64,000 nucleotides of DNA. Origin: Cytophagales bacterium (lineage in GTDB: Bacteria > Bacteroidota > Bacteroidia > Cytophagales > Cytophagaceae). Shown here piece after piece: positions 1 to 8,416 of the stretch (positions are counted from its first letter, which is position 1; each line of letters begins with the position of its first letter). A program made the translations under genes and the position numbers. The notes below the pieces were generated by a model, which worked only from the letters and a program-made list of their open reading frames with translations, was not told where the DNA came from and did not search any database. Location of the stretch: assembly GCA_004294225.1 (NCBI GenBank), contig REBA01000017.1:1-64000 (forward strand), in the 5' to 3' direction.

Positions 1-713
1 TTGATTGGATTGTTTCCGCCAAAGGCGACGGCGTTTTTGTAAAAACTTTTAAAGAAGAGAAAGAACAAAACGTAGTATTGGCTTTAGATGTAAGTGCCTC
101 TTTAGAAATAGGAAAAGGGAATAATAAAAAAATAGATATCGCTAAAGAAATTTGTGGAGTACTGGCTATTTCAGCTGCCAAAGAAGGTGGAGATATTGGC
201 TTAATGTGTTTTAGTAGCCAAAAAGAACTGTACCTAAAACCCAACAAAGGGCAAAAATACGCTTACCAATTAATCAAAAAGCTTTTTGAGCTAAAACCAA
301 CCACTTTAAAAACAAATATTAATTTAGGGATAAAACACCTCATAAACACACTAAAAAAGCAAAGTGTAGTGATACTGGTATCTGATTTCATAGATACTGA
401 TTATGAAAGAAACCTTATTGCTTTAGCCCAAAAACATGACCTAGTAGTGATTCATCTGTCTGAAGCCCGAGAATCTTTATTCCCCAAGCTTGGAATAATT
501 CCTCTCTTCGATAAAGAAACAAAAAAAACAATTTGGGTCAATTCATTTTCAAAAAAGTTCAGGTTAAACATGAACCAAGAACTTACTCAAAGAAAAAAAC
601 AATTAGAATCGTTGTGTACCCAATACAAAGCCAATTATCTATGGATAGACACACAAGAAGATTATATATTGAAACTGGTAAAACTTTTTAGAATTAGAAA
701 TTATTCGAAATGA
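1..713 (+). CDS. DUF58 domain protein, 5' end outside window
   Basis: C-terminal part of a DUF58 (VWA-like) protein of the Bat/MoxR type. The reading frame is open from base 3, and the codons before the TTG at 78 already encode family sequence (DWIVSA, then a Lys/Glu-rich stretch, then the MIDAS-like DVSAS). So the gene starts upstream of the window and the TTG is not the true start. In other Bacteroidota such proteins are encoded after a MoxR ATPase and before VWA membrane proteins; that is established context, not seen here because the window begins too late. The stop overlaps the start of the next gene (ATGA), so the two are probably translationally coupled. Confidence 0.85.
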   Translation, partial: DWIVSAKGDGVFVKTFKEEKEQNVVLALDVSASLEIGKGNNKKIDIAKEICGVLAISAAKEGGDIGLMCFSSQKELYLKPNKGQKYAYQLIKKLFELKPTTLKTNINLGIKHLINTLKKQSVVILVSDFIDTDYERNLIALAQKHDLVVIHLSEARESLFPKLGIIPLFDKETKKTIWVNSFSKKFRLNMNQELTQRKKQLESLCTQYKANYLWIDTQEDYILKLVKLFRIRNYSK

Positions 714-1618
714 AAATATTTCTTAAACTATTTTTTACTTTATACTTTCTAATTGCCTTAGTGAGCATCCATCTTTTTGCTCAGCATCAAAAGGTTTCTA
801 GCACCTTTCAAAAAGATACTATCTTCATAGGCGAAGAAGTAAAATACACCCTCTCCTACTTCCATCCCTCCAATTATCAAGTCATCTTTCCAGACTCTAA
901 CTATAATTATTATCCGTTCGAAATTATACGAAAAAGAACTTTCAATTCAAGTTCTACCAATGATTGGACACTAGATAGTGTAGTCTATTATCTAAGAACA
1001 TTTTCTATAGATAGTAATCAATCTCTATCCTTACCTATCATCCTCCTCAATCAGAATGGAGATACTACCATCATCAAAAGTAATATCTCAAGTGTGGTGC
1101 TAAAGAGAGCATTCAAGCCTAGCCAATCCTCTCCACAATTGTTGCCTGATACTGCTATTATTGATTTGCCTGCTAAGTTCAATTACCCTTATTTTTTAAT
1201 TTTCGGCTTAGGGAATTTTGTATTGATTTTCTTTTTGCTTTACCTATTTCGCAAATCAATTATCAAACGTTATAAATTATTTGTTCTCAGAAAAAATCAT
1301 ATCAACTTTACCAAAAATTTTGAAAAGCTAGAAAAAAATATTCTACTCAATAAAGACCTTATAGAATTAGAAGTATTAGTAGCAGAGTGGAAGAAATATT
1401 TATCAAAATTAGAAGAAAGCCCTATCAACACCTATACTACTACCGAAATTATCTCTTCTTTTAGAAACCAAGAACTCGGAAACACCCTTCAATACCTAGA
1501 CAAATGTATCTATGGTAATACTACCGATATCAACTTTCAGCAACCAATATTGGTCTTGAAAAGATTCTCTGTACAACAATTCCAAAAGAAACGCAAGGAG
1601 GCAAGGGCAAATGGATAA
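710..1618 (+). CDS. Bat-operon membrane protein of unknown function
   Basis: 302 residues: an N-terminal signal peptide or anchor (about 1-24), a beta-rich extracytoplasmic region (about 25-155), one strong transmembrane helix (about 160-180), then a basic helical tail. The gene lies between the DUF58 gene and batA, overlapping both by a few bases (710-713 and 1611-1618). This matches the uncharacterised membrane protein, sometimes compared with BatD or DUF4381, found at this position in Bacteroidota Bat operons. The operon presumably encodes an envelope-stress or chaperone-like complex, but no biochemical role for this member can be read from the sequence. Confidence 0.6.
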   Translation: MKIFLKLFFTLYFLIALVSIHLFAQHQKVSSTFQKDTIFIGEEVKYTLSYFHPSNYQVIFPDSNYNYYPFEIIRKRTFNSSSTNDWTLDSVVYYLRTFSIDSNQSLSLPIILLNQNGDTTIIKSNISSVVLKRAFKPSQSSPQLLPDTAIIDLPAKFNYPYFLIFGLGNFVLIFFLLYLFRKSIIKRYKLFVLRKNHINFTKNFEKLEKNILLNKDLIELEVLVAEWKKYLSKLEESPINTYTTTEIISSFRNQELGNTLQYLDKCIYGNTTDINFQQPILVLKRFSVQQFQKKRKEARANG

Positions 1619-2660
1619 AATCACTCTACCAGAATGGTTAGATCTTCATTGGTTCAAATTGGAAACCTTCCAAAATTTTCATTGGGAGAATAAACTATTC
1701 TTATTCATAATACCGCTACTAATTATTCTGCCATTCTTTAGATGGCTTATTCATATCAATTACCGACAAAAACTAGAAATAGGAACTCCCCTTCCCCGAA
1801 GCACCTCTAATTATTATACCTCACTTTTTAGATATGTACCCACTCTTGTTTTTTTAATATTTCAACTATTTATTTTCATTGCTCTTGCTAGGCCTCAAGC
1901 CATTAATTCCAATTCTGAAAGAAGAAATCATGGAAACGACATCGTATTTGTGATAGATATTTCTGAATCTATGCTTCTTGAAGATTTCAAACCCAACCGA
2001 TTAGAAGTAGCAAAAAATATTGTTACAGATTTTATAAAAAAAAGGAATAATGACAAAATAGGAATAGTGGTTTTTTCTAGCAATGCATATACCCAAATAC
2101 CGCTGACAAACGATTATGAAATGATTCAAGAAAGCATCAATAATTTACAAATAAATCAATTGAATAGCGGAGCTTCTGCCATAGGAAATGCAATAGGTGT
2201 AGCAATTAATCGACTCAAAGCATCCAGCTCAGAGAGCAAAATAATGATATTGCTCTCTGATGGAGAAAATACCTCAGGCAACCTCTCTCCAGAAAGTGCG
2301 GCTTTGCTAGCAAAACAATATAAAATCAATATCCACACCATTGGAATCGGTAAAAATGGTGATGCGCCATTAGGGAAAGACGAAAGTGGAAATACGATTT
2401 GGGTAAGCTCTACTTTGAACGAAAAAACGCTAGGTTCAATCGCTAAAATAACCAAGGGAATGTATCAAAAAGCCTCAAATACTGAAGGCCTGAAGCAATG
2501 TTTTGACCTTATAAATCAGAAAGCGAAAAAATCAACTACGACCATTAATACCTCAGAAGCACAAGATTTTTATACCATCTACCTCTACTGGGCTTTGGTT
2601 TTTTTTATTCTATGGATTGGTCTGAAAAGTAGCTTTATGAATAACTTTATAGAAGATTAA
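1611..2660 (+). CDS. batA: BatA-like VWA domain membrane protein
   Basis: 349 residues with the layout of BatA: membrane segments near residues 28-48 and 76-94, a von Willebrand factor A domain (about 110-300), and a C-terminal transmembrane helix (about 325-342). The metal-ion-dependent adhesion site is visible as D116-I-S118-E-S120, with a later acidic residue in LLSDGEN (D217). The family belongs to the Bat aerotolerance/stress operon first described in Bacteroides. Here the operon ends after this gene: the next gene is convergent, so batB to batE do not follow directly. An 8-base overlap with the upstream gene supports co-transcription. Confidence 0.85.
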   Translation: MDKITLPEWLDLHWFKLETFQNFHWENKLFLFIIPLLIILPFFRWLIHINYRQKLEIGTPLPRSTSNYYTSLFRYVPTLVFLIFQLFIFIALARPQAINSNSERRNHGNDIVFVIDISESMLLEDFKPNRLEVAKNIVTDFIKKRNNDKIGIVVFSSNAYTQIPLTNDYEMIQESINNLQINQLNSGASAIGNAIGVAINRLKASSSESKIMILLSDGENTSGNLSPESAALLAKQYKINIHTIGIGKNGDAPLGKDESGNTIWVSSTLNEKTLGSIAKITKGMYQKASNTEGLKQCFDLINQKAKKSTTTINTSEAQDFYTIYLYWALVFFILWIGLKSSFMNNFIED

Positions 2661-2679
2661 TCAATCAATTTACTGTCCT

Positions 2680-3351
2680 CTAATTCCTACTGCCAAATAT
2701 AGCACTTCCTATTCTTACCATTGTGCTTCCTTCTTGGCAAGCCAATAGGTAATCATTGCTCATTCCCATAGAAAGTTCTTTCATTTCAATATTAGAAAGT
2801 AGATATTCATTTTTTAGGAATACAAAAATACTTTTTAAAACTTTGAACTCTGAACTTATCTGATCTTGATTTGTGGTATTAGTAGCCATACCCATCAAAC
2901 CAACTATTCTAATATGTTGCAAAGACTTGAAGGTAGCAGAAGCAATCAAGTCCTGAATTTCTTGAGCCGAAAACCCAAATTTTGTTTCTTCTTGTGCAAT
3001 ATGTACTTGAAGCAAACAATCAATAACTCTATCATTCTTTAAGGCTTCTTTATTGATTTCTTTAAGCAACTTTTCGCTGTCCACAGCATGAATCAAATGC
3101 ACAAAAGAGGCAATGTACTTGACTTTATTCGATTGCAAATGCCCAATCATATGCCATCTGATATTTTTGGGCAGTGCCTCATATTTCTGAACCATTTCTT
3201 GCACCTTATTTTCTCCAAAATCTACTTGCCCAGCTTCCAGAGCTGATTCTATACTAGCTGTTGGATAGGTTTTACTAACCGCAATCAACTTAGCATTATA
3301 TACTTTTAACTCGTCTTTTAAGGTATTTAATTTTTGTAGAATAAGGTTCAT
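2680..3351 (-). CDS. YggS-family pyridoxal-phosphate homeostasis protein
   Basis: 223 residues, normal length for the YggS/PLPBP family. The PLP-binding lysine is K27 in the conserved LIAVSKTYP context, followed by FGENKVQE, the WHMIGHLQSNK segment, and the C-terminal LSMGMSNDY and VRIGSAIFG motifs. These proteins are single-domain alanine-racemase folds that bind PLP without known enzymatic activity and affect vitamin B6 and amino-acid homeostasis. It is transcribed towards batA, with only 19 bases between the two stop codons, and divergently from the GH3 gene. The ATG start is the natural one, because the family begins only a few residues before the first helix. Confidence 0.9.
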   Translation of the reverse strand: MNLILQKLNTLKDELKVYNAKLIAVSKTYPTASIESALEAGQVDFGENKVQEMVQKYEALPKNIRWHMIGHLQSNKVKYIASFVHLIHAVDSEKLLKEINKEALKNDRVIDCLLQVHIAQEETKFGFSAQEIQDLIASATFKSLQHIRIVGLMGMATNTTNQDQISSEFKVLKSIFVFLKNEYLLSNIEMKELSMGMSNDYLLACQEGSTMVRIGSAIFGSRN

Positions 3352-3484
3352 ATTTTAAATATTGATTTACAGTTGCTTTCAATTCTATTAATAAAAATTG
3401 GCATTTTTTCTAAAAATTATTTTGCGTAATATGACAGAATACAAATATATTGAATAATGTTTTTTAAATAATCCAATTAAATAT

Positions 3485-5035
3485 ATGAACTTATTAGGCT
3501 CTCTTCTTAACCGTGGAATCAAAATAAGAAAAATAATAGAGTTGGACACCTTAAGTCCATTTGAACTTCAAAGAAAAGAACTCAAAAAATTAATTCGAAA
3601 ATCTAGACTTACCTCGTTTGGTTTTGCACATTCTTTTTCTGAAATATTTTTACAATTCAGGTCTTCGGATAAAGAAAAATTCTATCAATACTACTGCCGA
3701 AGAGTGCCTGTTTTTAATTATAATAAAATATACGCCGAATGGTGGCACCGATGCAAAGAAGGAGAATCAGATGTAACATGGCCTGGGAGAGTGAAATATT
3801 TTGCGTTAAGCTCTGGCACTTCTGAATCTTCTAGTAAGTATATCCCTATTACCAAAGATATGGTAAAGTCAAACAAAAGAGCCAGCATCAGACAAATTTT
3901 CTCTTTAGCAAAATACAACCTTCCTGATGAAATATTTGAGAAAGGGATACTAATGTTAGGGGGAAGCACAGACTTAAAAAAAGAGAAAAATTTCTACGAA
4001 GGCGACCTAAGTGGTATTCAAGCGAGCAAAATTCCTTTCTGGTTTCAAATGTTTTATAAACCAGGTAGAAAAATTGCTAAAAATAGAGATTGGAATAAAA
4101 AACTTGAAGAAATTACGCTCAAAGCCAAAGATTGGGATATAGGCTTTGTATGTGGAGTACCTGCATGGATACAATTATTAATGGAAAAAATAATCGACCA
4201 TTATCAAGTAAAAACCATTCATGATATTTGGCCAAACCTTACCATATTCGTTCATGGTGGTGTATCCTTTGCCCCCTACAAAAAAGGATTTGAAAAGCTA
4301 TTGTCCAAACCACTAATTTATATTGAGACCTACTTGGCATCTGAAGGGTTTATTGCTATGCAAAATCAACCCGATAGTCATACAATGCAATTGATATTGA
4401 ACAATGGTATTTTTTATGAATTCGTTCCTTTCAATGATGAAAATTTTGATAATAACGGAGATATGGTGCCCAACCCACAAACCCTTATGATTCATCAAGT
4501 CGAAGAAGGAAAAGAATATGCACTACTGCTTTCTACCAATGCTGGAACTTGGAGGTATCTCATAGGTGATGTCATAAGATTTACTTCGTTAAATAATTGT
4601 GAACTAATTATCTCAGGAAGGACTAAGCATTTCCTTAGCCTTGTAGGCGAACACCTCTCTGTGGAAAATATGAATGCAGCTATTTTCGCCACAGCAGAAG
4701 AATTAAATATTTCTGTAAAAGAATACACAGTAAGTGGAATTCATCACAAAAATATGTTTGCTCATAGCTGGTACATTGGCTCTGACGACACAGTGAGTTC
4801 CGAGCTTTTTAGAGATAAGCTAGACCATCATCTTCAACTCATCAATGATGATTATAAAACTGAGCGAATCGCTGCTTTAAAAGATGTTTTTGTAAAAATA
4901 GTACCTACTGATGCTTTTTATAGCTATTTGAAATATCTTGGCAGAGAAGGAGGACAAACCAAATTTCCAAGGGTAATGAAAAAAAATGCCTTCGATGAAT
5001 GGGAGAAATTCATCAAAGAAAAAACAACTTTATAA
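3485..5035 (+). CDS. GH3 (auxin-responsive promoter) family acyl-adenylating enzyme
   Basis: 516 residues, the usual length of bacterial GH3-family proteins. The ATP/phosphate-binding signature is ALSSGTSESSSKYIPIT at residues 107-123; other family landmarks are FVHGGVSFAPY and the late YRYLIGD-like segment WRYLIGDVIRF. GH3 proteins belong to the ANL superfamily and in plants conjugate amino acids to acyl acids such as auxin. The substrate of the Bacteroidota members is not known to me, so only an acyl-adenylate/amide-forming role is proposed. The downstream LysE-type gene begins six bases after the stop, so the two probably share a transcript. Confidence 0.85.
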   Translation: MNLLGSLLNRGIKIRKIIELDTLSPFELQRKELKKLIRKSRLTSFGFAHSFSEIFLQFRSSDKEKFYQYYCRRVPVFNYNKIYAEWWHRCKEGESDVTWPGRVKYFALSSGTSESSSKYIPITKDMVKSNKRASIRQIFSLAKYNLPDEIFEKGILMLGGSTDLKKEKNFYEGDLSGIQASKIPFWFQMFYKPGRKIAKNRDWNKKLEEITLKAKDWDIGFVCGVPAWIQLLMEKIIDHYQVKTIHDIWPNLTIFVHGGVSFAPYKKGFEKLLSKPLIYIETYLASEGFIAMQNQPDSHTMQLILNNGIFYEFVPFNDENFDNNGDMVPNPQTLMIHQVEEGKEYALLLSTNAGTWRYLIGDVIRFTSLNNCELIISGRTKHFLSLVGEHLSVENMNAAIFATAEELNISVKEYTVSGIHHKNMFAHSWYIGSDDTVSSELFRDKLDHHLQLINDDYKTERIAALKDVFVKIVPTDAFYSYLKYLGREGGQTKFPRVMKKNAFDEWEKFIKEKTTL

Positions 5036-5040
5036 TAACA

Positions 5041-5670
5041 ATGAAATATGCATTTTTTGATGGTGTAGGTTTTGGTTTTACACTCTCCCTCATGATAGGT
5101 CCAGTATTTTTTGGATTAATGTACCTAAGTATAGTCAATGGTTTTAAATCAGGACTGATATATTCTATAGGAGTATTATTTAGTGATTTAGTACTTATTT
5201 CCATAGCTATTTCTTTAGCCTCAGTGATTACACAAAATGCTCAAATCAATTATTTAATTATACTAATTGGTGCGATAACAATGTGTATCATGGGTATCTA
5301 CTATATTTTTTTCTCAAAACCATTTTCCCCACAGTTAGAAAAAACAAACTATCACAAACACATAAAGCCAAGAAAAGCATTCATAAAAGGTTTTATGATG
5401 AACACTATTACTCCTACAGTGCTAATTTTTTGGGTGGGAACTTCTAGTTTTGTATCTATTCAATATGCTTCTAGAATCAACTCAATATTGTTTTTCTTTG
5501 TAGGCTGTTTACTTACGCTTTTCACTACCGATATCATCAAGACTTATCTAGCACATAAGATTAGAACCTTCTTGAAACCACAATACTTATCAAAAATTCA
5601 AGTATTGTTAGGAATCATCATTTTAGGATTCGGTTGTTTTGCTCTATTAAAGCTTTACTATAAACCTTGA
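5041..5670 (+). CDS. LysE-type transporter
   Basis: About 209 residues with five to six hydrophobic helices. The N-terminal segment FGFTLSLMIGPVFFGLM matches the LysE/RhtB exporter pattern (a Gly-Pro in the first helix), and a second FMMNTITPTVLIFWVG segment follows mid-protein. The frame is open further upstream, but the ATG at 5041 is chosen because it lies six bases after the GH3 stop and gives a normal N-terminus. These inner-membrane proteins export amino acids or related small molecules. Export of a product of the adjacent GH3 enzyme is an inference from position only. The 3' end overlaps the convergent carboxypeptidase gene by 13 bases. Confidence 0.8.
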   Translation: MKYAFFDGVGFGFTLSLMIGPVFFGLMYLSIVNGFKSGLIYSIGVLFSDLVLISIAISLASVITQNAQINYLIILIGAITMCIMGIYYIFFSKPFSPQLEKTNYHKHIKPRKAFIKGFMMNTITPTVLIFWVGTSSFVSIQYASRINSILFFFVGCLLTLFTTDIIKTYLAHKIRTFLKPQYLSKIQVLLGIIILGFGCFALLKLYYKP

Positions 5671-7142
5671 TCTACTATTTTACAAAACAACTTTTCCACC
5701 CACTTTGTAACCTTAGTAGAACTGCCATCATAAAAATTAATCATCATCGAAAATAACAACTGTTGATTTTGACTATTAATTGTACCTGTGTAGCAAGTAA
5801 TTTTTGATAATGTACCAGTTTTTGCAGCTACTTTGCCTTCTGCAATTGTACCCTTGCAGAATTTATATAAAGTTCCAGATTGTCCCGCTTTAGGAATAGA
5901 TTTTTCAAAATCGCTATACCAAGTTTGTTTTTGGGCATAACTCATAAGTGCTGTAAACTGAGAAGCTGTTATATGGTTATAATTTGATAAGCCACTTCCA
6001 TCTACTATATGCATTCCATTAACTGATATTCCTTTGTTTTTCCAATACCGCTTAATGCCCATACCTATAGAATCATTGTCAAGACCATACTTCATTTTCC
6101 TTCCAATGGCTTGATAGATGCCCTCTGCAAATAAATTAATACTTTGGCTATTCGTTTTCTGAACAATATCTATCAATCTTTCTGAGGAATGCTTATAAAG
6201 CAATTCCAAGGAAAGACTATCTCTGTTTTCTTCTGAAAACACTACAGTATCCTTACCTACAATCGTTATATTATTCTTAATAAGATATTGATGAAGATCG
6301 TTTACCAACTGTTGAGCAGGATTAGGGTGAGCCCCCTTTACTACAACAAATTCTTTATTGGTCATTTGACCAACCCTTCCTTTCATTAATATTGTATTGC
6401 TGAAAGGCACAGTATAAAAAACAGAATTATCCCCTGTTTGTGGTTTACCATTTCTTACTTGGTTAATCAAGTCTATTCCATTAAGTACTGGCGATGTATG
6501 ATTAATAGTAGAAATTTTAGTCATATCGCTTCCAGGCTTGAATGCAATTTTTATCATATTATCTAAATAATTCAATGAATAACATGGAGCTCCATAGTAA
6601 TTCCCAATATCACCCCATACCCAAGTATCTGGAATGGGCTGCATGTCAGAAATAGGAAGCAATGCTATAATACCTCCTTGTATTTTAGTGATTCCTTTGC
6701 TATTCAAAGCCTTTAATAACCTTAAAAAAAACTGATTATCTTCAAATTTTTCGCTACCCAAACTAGGGTCTCCTCCGCCTTTAATAAAAATATTGCCATT
6801 TAATATTCCTGCTTCGTTCAACTTGCCATCTGTATAAATAGTTGTTGTAAACCTAAAATCAGCACCCATTAGGTCAATTGCTGTTATGGTAGTCAACAAC
6901 TTCAAGTTAGATGCAGGAATCATCGACTGTTGAGCATTAATATTTACCAAAACCTTTCCTGAATTACTTTCTTTTAGATGTAAAGAAAAGTTAGAAGTAG
7001 ATAAAGAAGAATCTTGAGATACATCATTAATAATCATTTTCTGAAAAGCCATCCATTTAGTGCCCAAATCTTGAGAAAAAAAAAAAAAAACAGAAAAGAA
7101 TAACCCGAAAAATAAAAATATTAACTTCTTTCTCATGATCAA
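5658..7142 (-). CDS. dacB: D-alanyl-D-alanine carboxypeptidase/endopeptidase (PBP4, peptidase S13)
   Basis: 494 residues (492 if translation begins at the second Met, 7136). A signal peptide is followed by an S13-family penicillin-binding domain with the three active-site motifs: SxxK as S78-N-L-K81, SxN within DGSGLSNYN, and KTG in AAKTGTLSK. The enzyme would trim or cleave peptidoglycan stem peptides in the periplasm. Unusually, the signal-peptide codons include an uninterrupted run of 15 T on the coding strand (7076-7090), giving four Phe in a row, so strand slippage would shift the frame at about codon 20. It is convergent with the LysE-type gene and divergent from the small gene at 7198. 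Confidence 0.9.
   Translation of the reverse strand: MIMRKKLIFLFFGLFFSVFFFFSQDLGTKWMAFQKMIINDVSQDSSLSTSNFSLHLKESNSGKVLVNINAQQSMIPASNLKLLTTITAIDLMGADFRFTTTIYTDGKLNEAGILNGNIFIKGGGDPSLGSEKFEDNQFFLRLLKALNSKGITKIQGGIIALLPISDMQPIPDTWVWGDIGNYYGAPCYSLNYLDNMIKIAFKPGSDMTKISTINHTSPVLNGIDLINQVRNGKPQTGDNSVFYTVPFSNTILMKGRVGQMTNKEFVVVKGAHPNPAQQLVNDLHQYLIKNNITIVGKDTVVFSEENRDSLSLELLYKHSSERLIDIVQKTNSQSINLFAEGIYQAIGRKMKYGLDNDSIGMGIKRYWKNKGISVNGMHIVDGSGLSNYNHITASQFTALMSYAQKQTWYSDFEKSIPKAGQSGTLYKFCKGTIAEGKVAAKTGTLSKITCYTGTINSQNQQLLFSMMINFYDGSSTKVTKWVEKLFCKIVDQGL
7076..7090. repeat. Mononucleotide run (A15 on + strand) in dacB signal peptide
   Basis: Fifteen consecutive A on the + strand, so poly-T in the coding strand of dacB, near codons 19-23. 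The run encodes consecutive Phe in the signal-peptide core, where amino-acid identity is loosely constrained. Runs of this length are prone to slippage during replication and also to sequencing error. Confidence 0.9.
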
Positions 7143-7197
7143 TGGATATTATGCCAGACTAAAATTAGTAATTTTGAGAACGAACAAAAGATATATT

Positions 7198-7614
7198 ATG
7201 AATACTGCAGAAGAAAATTCGCAATTAAATGATTTCAGAAAGAAGTTTTGGGATGCTTTTCATCGCCCCAATTTACAATCCGACGAATTTAAAACAATTT
7301 GGGAAAATTCTGAGACAATAAATAACTGGTTAGCTGGACCTCTATTTTCTATTTATGAACAAGGTAATTTTGATTATGTGTTGGAGGATGATAATAGATT
7401 TGCAAATATCAATACCTCAAAAGATTTTGAAGCTTGGGCTCTAGAAATAACAGAGCAATACCGTTCAAATATATTATCCTTTTTACCAGAAAAAGAAATT
7501 CATAAATCAGACCAAGCTATTTTGCTGTTTCAAACAGATACCAAAATAGAATTAATTCGATTAGCAGTATTCATCGAACAACAACATCTTAAAAAAGTAA
7601 ATAATAGAACATAA
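7198..7614 (+). CDS. Small acidic protein of unknown function
   Basis: 138 residues from the ATG at 7198 (start of NTAEENSQLNDF); the open frame extends upstream to 7135 but that part overlaps the divergent dacB start and looks non-coding. A TAAT-TTTG sequence at 7169-7176 could be a Bacteroidota -7 element and would give a short leader, which favours the 7198 start. The protein is predicted helical, acidic, rich in Trp/Phe, with no signal peptide, no membrane segment and no motif I recognise. The gene is monocistronic as far as can be seen, followed by about 280 bases without a gene. Confidence 0.6.
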   Translation: MNTAEENSQLNDFRKKFWDAFHRPNLQSDEFKTIWENSETINNWLAGPLFSIYEQGNFDYVLEDDNRFANINTSKDFEAWALEITEQYRSNILSFLPEKEIHKSDQAILLFQTDTKIELIRLAVFIEQQHLKKVNNRT

Positions 7615-7896
7615 TATTACTTCAATAATACATTTAATCATTTTTCAGTACATCAGTTTTCTATACAAGTATTTTATATTTTTAAAAACATAATTATTAA
7701 TTAATTAATCTGTTTATATCTTTCAAAAAAATCAACTATAAAAATAAGAAAAGTAAATAATCTCTAAGTTCAGCTTGTATCTTATTGAGAAAAATATCCA
7801 TTATTTCATTTCTAGATATTTCTTACGCTATATATAATCTCTAATAAAACCATATACTCCACCTAGCGTTTATCTGTTTACTTTAAAAAATAAGCT
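7615..7896. other. AT-rich intergenic region without a recognisable gene
   Basis: About 280 bases of very AT-rich sequence between the small unknown gene and the response-regulator gene. I see no open frame with coding character, no tRNA-like fold and no strong terminator. It presumably holds the response-regulator promoter, but no clear TAnnTTTG element stands out. Confidence 0.5.
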
Positions 7897-8340
7897 ATGG
7901 TAGAATATTCTCCTAATTTGGTAATGCTGGTTGATGATAGTGATACTGATAATTTTATCAATAAAAGAGTTCTAGAATTATCTAAATTCACTAACCAAAT
8001 TTTAATTAAAAATTCTGGTAGGAATGCTTTAGAATATTTAAATGACAATGAAAATAATCCAGAGAAACTGCCCGATATTATTTTTCTAGATATCAACATG
8101 CCTATCGTAGATGGCTTTGTGTTTCTCTATGAATTTGAAGATTTTTCAGAAAAAATAAAGAGCCATTGTAAAATCATTATTCTTTCAAGTTCAAACTCTA
8201 AAAAAGACATAGATAGAATCATAGACAATAAATATGTAGTAGAATTTCTTACCAAGCCATTATCGCTCGATACAGTAGCTAACCTAAAAAAAAGTAATCT
8301 AGTAAAAGAGAAAAATCTAAAACCACTTGGCGGGAAATAA
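7897..8340 (+). CDS. Receiver-only response regulator (CheY-like)
   Basis: 147 residues that form one receiver domain and no output domain. The acidic pair is D13-D14, the phosphorylatable aspartate is D65 in IIFLDINMP, the conserved Ser/Thr is in ILSSS (about 97), and the conserved lysine is K120 in FLTKP. Such single-domain regulators of the Rcp1/CheY kind act through phosphotransfer or protein contacts. No histidine kinase is nearby. The next gene, 76 bases downstream on the same strand, is a MerR/B12 regulator, so a shared signalling role (for example light) is possible but is inference from adjacency. Confidence 0.88.
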   Translation: MVEYSPNLVMLVDDSDTDNFINKRVLELSKFTNQILIKNSGRNALEYLNDNENNPEKLPDIIFLDINMPIVDGFVFLYEFEDFSEKIKSHCKIIILSSSNSKKDIDRIIDNKYVVEFLTKPLSLDTVANLKKSNLVKEKNLKPLGGK

Positions 8341-8383
8341 TTTTTTTAATTTAAAACTGCTCTTTATAATTCTTTTTTTATAA

Positions 8384-8409
8384 AATTGTGATTAAATAAT
8401 TTCACAATT
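8384..8409. promoter_or_regulatory. Inverted repeat just upstream of the MerR/B12 gene
   Basis: Perfect 8-base arms AATTGTGA (8384-8391) and TCACAATT (8402-8409) with a 10-base spacer, ending 7 bases before the ATG at 8417. A dyad of this size so close to the start codon is a candidate operator, perhaps for autoregulation. It differs from the TGTTTAA motif near the second MerR/B12 gene. Confidence 0.45.
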
Positions 8410-8416
8410 CAATTGA

